Assembly: GCA_037954665.1 (NCBI GenBank)
Contig: JBBMOL010000116.1
Span: forward strand, 2,446,807-2,510,806
DNA: 64,000 nt
Origin: Laguncularia racemosa
Lineage: Eukaryota; Streptophyta; Magnoliopsida; Myrtales; Combretaceae
Reading direction: 5' to 3'
The notes below the pieces were generated by a model. That model ran no database searches. It was not told where the DNA came from and worked only from the letters and a program-made list of their open reading frames with translations. The translations under genes and the position numbers were made by a program. Numbering within the stretch: the stretch's first letter is position 1; every line of letters starts with the position of its first letter. This document shows, piece by piece, positions 57,798 through 64,000 of the stretch.

Positions 57798-58842
57798 TGA
57801 TGTGCCTAAAAGGGCTAAAGCACATACAATCAACAAATAGTAGCAATTCCAATCAACAACCACTCCACAAGTAGGGTAAACACCTAATTCCTCATGAATC
57901 TGGATTGTAAAACTGAGTAAGATGTGACACTAAATGGAGATATGCTTAAATGATTCAAGCACATAACATAATCCAATAAAACTAACTCCATAAGAGGTGT
58001 GAACACAATAACAATCAACAACACTTAGCTTGATCAACTCCTTTACAAATTAGTCTTAGTTTACGAAGATGGAAACCACAAGGATGTATAAAACAATCAA
58101 TTGCAAGATTATCAATGATGAATAAAGGAAATGAACTAAGATTCCAATTCAAATTGAAATATTTCAATTATGAAAATAGAACCTTAAATTCATGTGAACT
58201 AAAGGAAACAACAAATAGCACCTAAATATGACTCACTAAGTACAATTTGTAAATAGCAAGAAATGATCGATATTACTCACAATCACTTTCAAGTTGGTTT
58301 TCACTACAATTTCAATGATGAAATTGATAAGAGATCAATGGCAATGCAAGGGAACTCCTCACAGGCACAAGAAGGTGTTTTTCTAGAAATTATCAAGTCC
58401 CTCAAAACCTTACTTAAGCAAGTATTTATACTTGCTCTCTTTAGGGTTAAAAAGTCCTCAAAATTACAACTATGCTACTTTAGGGTGGCCGGTCCTAAAA
58501 ACACAATTACAAGCAAATGAAAGTGTTCAAAAAGCTTACATATAAATAATCTAAGCAATTGACAAATATATAAAAATTAGTCTTCAAGATGCCAAGTCTT
58601 TAAAGTCATTAGATATGTGTCCTGATGAGGTTCCTGACTCACTCTAAAGTGTAGGTAATTTGGCACTTAGTAGGACTGATAAATGTACCTATTGGAATGC
58701 ATAACAATTATATGATGAGAATGAAGGAATTACATTAGCTTCCTTAGGATTAGGTTGCTCATGAAGGATTCTCAAAGCCAAGTTTTATAAGCCCTTAGCT
58801 CGAGCTCTAGTGATAGGTCCTGTGGGAATCTAATTCCTATCA
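57798..58842 (-). repeat. 3' LTR of element E
   Basis: On the minus strand it starts TGATAGGAATTAGATTCC (58842) and ends TTTAGGCACATCA (57798), 1045 bp. The palindromic TATA region is at 58417-58436. It is preceded by GAGGAGA-type purines. Confidence 0.9.
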
Positions 58843-61800
58843 TCTCCTCGGGCCTTAAGAAGATTTGCCCTTAAATCTAATAGGTCTTCATGCATGTCGT
58901 CTGGCAAATATGGTGATAGATTTGTAACATTAAAGGTTATTGATACACCATACTCTCCTAGTAACTCTATCTGGTAGGCATTGTTGTTGATATGCTTTAA
59001 AACTCTAAACGGTCTGTTTGATATGGGAGACAACTTTTGTGACTTCTTATGTGGAAACCTATCCCTGCTAAGATTAATCCAGACTAAGTCACTTGGATTA
59101 TAAATGTGATTTTTCCTATTTCTGTTTCCCTTAATTTTCTGCTATTCTTGGGTCTTCTGAAGGCATTCAACTGTTTTGTCATGAATTTGCTGGATCTGCC
59201 TGACGCGTTCCACTCCACTAAGACTCTCTTCCTTTGTTGCTGGTCTTGCTATAAAATCCAATGGAGTAGAAGGATTATAGCTATACATAACTTTAAAGGG
59301 AGACTTACTGGTTGAACTATGAGTAGACCTATTGTAAGCGAATTCAACAATAGGAAGACACAAGTCCTAATCAGTAAGATTCTTACCAACCATTGCTCTA
59401 AGTAAGTTGCCAAGCGTATGGTTGACAACCTCTGTCTGGCCGTCAGTTTGTGGATGGCAGGATGTACTATACATAAGCTTAGTACCCAGTCTTCTCCATA
59501 GCATCTTCCAAAAGAAACTAAGAAACTTAATATCTTTGTTTGACACTATGCTATGTGGAACTCCATGCAATTTGACAATTTTCTGCACAAAAACGTTAGC
59601 AATAAAAAGGGCATCATCTGTTTTGTGATAGGGCACAAAATGAGACATTTTGCTGAATCTGTCAACAACCACCATGATAAAATCCTTTCCTCTTTACGTC
59701 CTGGGCAACCCCAACACAAAATCCATATTGATATCAGTCCAGGGTTTGACAGGTATAGGTAAAAGCATGTATTCACCCCGTATGCCTTTCTTTCCTTTAG
59801 CTCTCTTGCAAACACAACATCTTTCTAACACCCTATGGACATCCTTTATCATACCCTTCCAATAGAAATTCTCTCTCAATATGGCTAAGGTTTTTTCTCA
59901 CTAAAGTGCCCAGACAATCCAGCCTGCATGTGCTTCCCTCAATAATAGTTCCCTCACAGATCCAGAAGGTATACATAACTTCCCAAATTTATATAAAAAC
60001 CCCTCAATCATGTAATAACCCTCATACATCTTGCCCCTAGAACATTTTTCCATAACAACTCCAAATTCATAATCATGCATATATTGTTCCTTTAACAATT
60101 CAAAACTCAGTAGTTTTGACTGAAGAAAAGTAATAAATACATACCTGCATGACGAAGCGTCAACAACAATATTTTGATTACCCTTCTTGTACTTTATGAC
60201 ATATGCAAAATCCTCCAAAAACTCCACTCACTTGGCTTGTTGCTTAGAAAGATTCTGTTGATCCCTAAAATGCTTTAGTGACTCATGATTTGTATAGATA
60301 ATAAATTCTCTCGAGAGAAGATAATGCTGCTATGTCATTAGAGTCCTCCATAAGGAATAAAATTCCTTATCATAAATAGAATAGTTCAAAGTTGCACCAC
60401 TTAACTTTTCACTAAAATATACTATGGGTCTCTTTTCCTGCATTAATACAGCACCAATCCCTATCTTAGAAGCATCACATTCTAGCAAGCCAATAATGGA
60501 GCATAAGTGAGTTTTTCTTTTACCTCTTCAAAACTCCTCTAGGCCCTTTCACTCCAGATGAAATGAACATTTTTCTTAGTCAGTACTGTGAGAGGATTGA
60601 CAATGCTATTGAAATTATGGACAAAGCGCCTATAAAAGGATGCTAGTCCATGGAAACTCCTTGCCTCAGTGACTGAGGTGGGTGTTGGCCATTCCCTTAT
60701 TGCTTTCACTTTCTCCTCATTCACCCTAACACCTGAACCAGATACAGCAAAACCCAGAAATGTTACCTCATTTTGTTAAAAAGAACACTTTTGGAGATTT
60801 GCAAATAGTTGTTGTGCCCTCAACACTAAAAATATTGCCCAAAGATGCTCCACATGATGTTCTAAGTCTTTGCTGTATATTAGAATATCATCAAAATAAA
60901 CAACAACAAATTTACCTAGAAACTCCTTCAATACATGATTCATCAATCTCATAAATGTACTAGGAGCATTACTCAAACCAAATGGCATAACCAACCGCTC
61001 ATATAACCCATGGCGTGTTTTAAAAGTGGTTTTTAACTCATCTCCCTCTCTCATCCAAATTTGGTGATACCCGCTTTTAAGTTCTACTTTAGAGAAAACC
61101 TGTGAACCATGCAACTCATCCAACATATCATCAAGTTTAGGAATGGGATACTTGTATTTGATGGTGATTTTCTTGATGGCTCTGCTATTAATACACATTC
61201 TCCAAGTACCATCCTTCTTAGGAATAAGAAGGGTAGGAACAGCACATGGACTAAGACTCTCCCTAACAAATCCCCGCTTAACTAACTCATCCACCTAACA
61301 TTTCAATTCTCTAGCCTCCTCGGAATTCATGCGGTATGCTGGTTGATTTGGTAATACTGACCCTGGCATAAGATCAATGGCATGCTCTATCCCTCTCAAA
61401 GGTGGTAAACCTACTGGAAAATCATCAGGAAAAATATCTGTGTACTCTTTTAATACCCGAGATACTACTGAGGGTAGAGACTGATGTTCCTACACCTCCA
61501 GGACACATCTCAACTATAGCAAGTATACTGGAGTTTCTTCTATCATAATTCTCTCCAACTCACCCTGTCCCATCAACAATACCTTCTTTTCCCCAAAATT
61601 ATTAAGCTGCACTGGAACCCTTTTTACCTTAGATAGCCTATTGATCTGTTGCTGAACCCTTTGAACCTTTGAAGGTGACATCGAATTCAAAATAATGCAT
61701 TTGCCCTCCTTTTGGAATACATAAGTATTCCTGAAGCCATCATGTAAGACCCTCTTATCATATAATTAAGGCCTGCCAAGCAATATATAGGATGCACACA

Positions 61801-62134
61801 TAGGTAAAATATCACACTCAATTTCATCACAGTATTTATCCCCTACACTAAATGGTACCCTTGCTCTTTGGGTCACATGCAAACTCCCCTGATCACTAAG
61901 CTAATGCAATTTATACGGTTTAGGATATGGAGTAGTAGCAAGTTTTAGTTTCGATACTAACGATGCTGCTACCACATTGGTACAACTACCACCATCGACT
62001 ATAAGGACACATAAATTTCCTTATACCCTACAAGAAGTATGGAACAAATTTTCCCTTTATTCATCATCCTTAGTAGTAAAAGTAGTTAATGTCTGGCACA
62101 ATACATTAGTATAATGGAACATTTCACTAGACAT
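58689..62134 (-). pseudogene. Pol polyprotein of element E (no gag)
   Basis: ATG at 62134, stub, TAA, protease IVDGGSCTNV. RT at 61294-60776 is open, with ALLIPKKDG-like TLLIPKKDGTWRMCI, SKVELKSGYHQI, MPFGLSNAPSTFM and YFDDILIYS (about 60880-60900). RNase H is broken by a frameshift near 60490. The integrase finger region is at 60227-59901 with a shift near 59900. The core at 59879-59142 has MDFVLGLPRT, MVVVDRFSKMSHFVP, SNKDIKF (usual SDRDTKF, so the second catalytic Asp is read as Asn) and CHPQTDGQTEVVN. The C-terminal domain and tail run from 59033 to 58689 inside the LTR. It is nearly complete but not functional as read. Confidence 0.9.
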
Positions 62135-63260
62135 GATTGTGTTCAAACCCAACAACACAATAATTATCCTTACACTTCCATGGTTCAAGTACATAACCAA
62201 GCCACAAATGAAGTACACTCAACTACTTTCAAGTAGATAGAATTAAATTCAACTATAAGTGTTTAAGTAATTAGTTTAATTACTTTCACACTTTAATGAC
62301 TTGTTTGAATTTCAAATTCTACTACTCACTTTCCTTTTTCTTGCCTTAGCTTCTCACCACTTAAATACACAATTGGCAGTAATTAAACACATACACAACA
62401 CACAATACACCTCCACACAACTTCCTTTCTTGCTCACGATTCACAATGTTTCATGCTACTAGCAACAATGATCTCGATAACACATATAATAACCAACACC
62501 AAATGTACACACCCTTCACTGAGTCGATAAAAATACAACACTACATACAATCCTCCTCAAGCTAGGGTTCACTTCCCACTTCCACAAACTACAACAAAAA
62601 CCGCAACTTCAATATAAAATAAGGCAGCTCACTTTCAAATTTAAAAAGGAGTTTAATAAGTGCAAGATTCCACAAATGGTAAGAAGCTATTTCAAATTCA
62701 AATGAACACACAATTAATCAATCACTTAATGTGTGTTTTGAAATTCAATTAACTTCCTTAAACCCACACACTCACTTCTAAAAATGTACACTAAGCCCCT
62801 CTTATTTCCGAATTACTCCAAGCAAAATACACCTTCACTTCTTCACAATTGAGGCAACTTCAAGTTATGAAATTTGAATTCACAAAAATATGCTATTACT
62901 CTTCTTCTTAATACACGAAATTATTAACTAAATGGAGCTTCAACAAGTCCTCAAAACTCACTCCAACAAGCAGCAAGTTCAACTCCCCAAGTAAGATAAT
63001 CACACCACTTCAAGTAACAACATCAACAATTCAATTTTTACTCTTAACTTCGGAATCAAGATGTAAGATCAAGAACCCTAAATTTTTGAAATAAAAAATC
63101 AAATAACCGTTCTTACAACCACTTCAACAAACAAGCAATTAAACTTCTCAATAACACAATTAAGCAACTCAATCCTCCACACACATACAATTTCAGATCA
63201 AAAGAAATGAAGAACCTAATTGATAGTGAAGATCACAAAAATTCCCTTCTCTTAACCTAC
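62135..63260 (-). other. Leader of element E
   Basis: About 1.1 kb between primer site and ATG, rich in CAAC/ACACA on the plus strand. No coding block. Confidence 0.6.
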
Positions 63261-63272
63261 GCTCTGATACCA
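63261..63272 (-). other. Primer binding site (element E)
   Basis: On the minus strand TGGTATCAGAGC, a perfect tRNA-Met site, five bases after the LTR end. Confidence 0.88.
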
Positions 63273-63277
63273 ATAGA

Positions 63278-63381
63278 TGATGTGCTTAAAAGGGCTAAAG
63301 CACATACAATCAACAAATAGTAGCAATTCCAATCAACAACTACTCTACAAGAAGGGTAAACCCTTAATTCCTTATGAATCC
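63278..63381 (-). repeat. Start of the element E 5' LTR (its 3'-terminal 104 bp)
   Basis: Matches 57798-57901 of the 3' LTR, then homology breaks at the insert boundary at 63382. Confidence 0.85.
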
Positions 63382-64000
63382 TGTCGAGTCTAATTTTTGA
63401 ATTCCCATTCCTAATCCGATCTAGACTAGACCCTATGCTCATCTAATGTAGATCCTCGACTTGAGTTAGGAATTTCGTTTGATTTTTGGAGTCGCCACCC
63501 AACTGTTGTTGGGAAAAAAGTGAATTAAGACTAAAGGAGCGGATTAGTCTTAATTTGGACTACTAGTCGTCGTTATTTCCTCTTCTCGTTTTTATGAGAA
63601 GAGAGAAAAAGGGAAAACCAGAGTTTCTAAGTCCGGAGGCTAACCTATTAAAACCTATACGGTTACCACCTGATCTCCTAAAATTGTTCATCTTTAGAAA
63701 TGTGTTTCATTGTGTTTCTGTTAATTTTTGTTATGTCTTTGAATTTATTTCAGAAAAAGGATTTTTCATTTATTTTATGGGTTGACCCGAATGGGTGCCT
63801 ACGTACCTGCTACTCATGATCAAACAAGCCGTAGTTCACTTTTCTGAAAATCTTTAGTGCATTGGTGAATTTTAATTTTGAAATTTCTTTCGATTTATGT
63901 TCTTACCATTTTTGGGATTTTTCCTAAAAACTCTAAGCCTAAGCTTGATTTCATTTTGAAAAATGATTTTGTAGGGAAAACATTAATTTTGATTTATTTG
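63382..64000 (-). mobile_element. Second copy of the 2.1-kb LTR-like insert, cut by the window end
   Basis: Reverse-orientation copy highly similar to 28476-30621. It begins TGTCGAGTC, the complement of the same GACTTGACA-type end, and runs through the GGAGTCGCCACCCAAC block and the CGGGTCAACCCATAAAATAAATG-type region. The probable duplication next to it is AATCC (63377-63381). Confidence 0.85.

Larger units (their letters stand above)
57798..64000 (-). mobile_element. LTR retrotransposon E (gag-less, minus strand), continuing beyond the window
   Basis: 3' LTR at 57798-58842, internal region 58843-63277, 5' LTR starting at 63278 but interrupted at 63382 by a copy of the 2.1-kb insert. The internal order is the same as A and C, with the same gag-less stub and in-frame TAA. 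It is the best preserved pol of the group. The right end is outside the window, so a target duplication cannot be checked. Confidence 0.9.

Overview
The window looks like plant nuclear DNA from a large, repeat-rich, probably dicot genome. It is AT-rich and dominated by nested LTR retrotransposons with plant-type tRNA-Met primer sites, together with hAT DNA transposons and a plant mobile domain pseudogene. I see one intact host gene, a two-exon FAD-dependent oxidoreductase at 54.6-56.1 kb. No tRNA, rRNA or CRISPR signal was seen.

Layout. From 1 to 17.2 kb there is a stack of nested insertions. A minus-strand Tat-type Ty3 element (T; 7659-9071 and 16006-17240) is split by element C (9072-16005). 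It is also bordered by the 3' part of another Ty3 element (H1; 1-220 and 6494-7658), which is itself split by complete element A (221-6493, TSD ACATG). From 17.5 to 18.7 kb lies a plant mobile domain (PMD) pseudogene. The stretch 18.7-24.95 kb is AT-rich and holds no gene, only short tandem repeats. Element D (24.95-27.2 kb, minus) is a 5' fragment. Element B (28356-39466, TSD ACCAA) carries a 2.1-kb LTR-like insert in its 5' LTR and a 4.4-kb hAT transposon in its 3' LTR. Removing the inserts leaves both LTRs at exactly 1041 bp. A coiled-coil remnant follows at 39.5-40.3 kb. Element F (41.4-52.7 kb) is a decayed chromodomain-bearing Ty3 element containing a non-autonomous hAT copy in its 5' LTR and a 1736-bp solo LTR in its integrase. 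The host gene comes next, then a diverged LTR and element E (57798 to beyond the end, minus), whose 5' LTR is invaded by a second copy of the 2.1-kb insert.

Elements A, B, C, D and E share LTR ends (TGATAGGAAT...CACATCA), a tRNA-Met primer site and a palindromic TATA region; where it could be checked (A, B, C, E), the reading frame also ends inside the 3' LTR. They differ in content. A, C, D and E carry protease/pol but have lost gag through what looks like one shared junction, followed by a shared in-frame TAA. B carries gag but no protease, reverse transcriptase or integrase. This suggests a split Ty3 family in which gag-only and pol-only elements may complement each other in trans. It is the most unusual observation here, and it is an inference from five copies.

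Many stop codons in these elements look like CAG-to-TAG or TGG-to-TAG changes, as expected from deamination of methylated cytosines in silenced plant repeats. All reading was done by eye without database searches.
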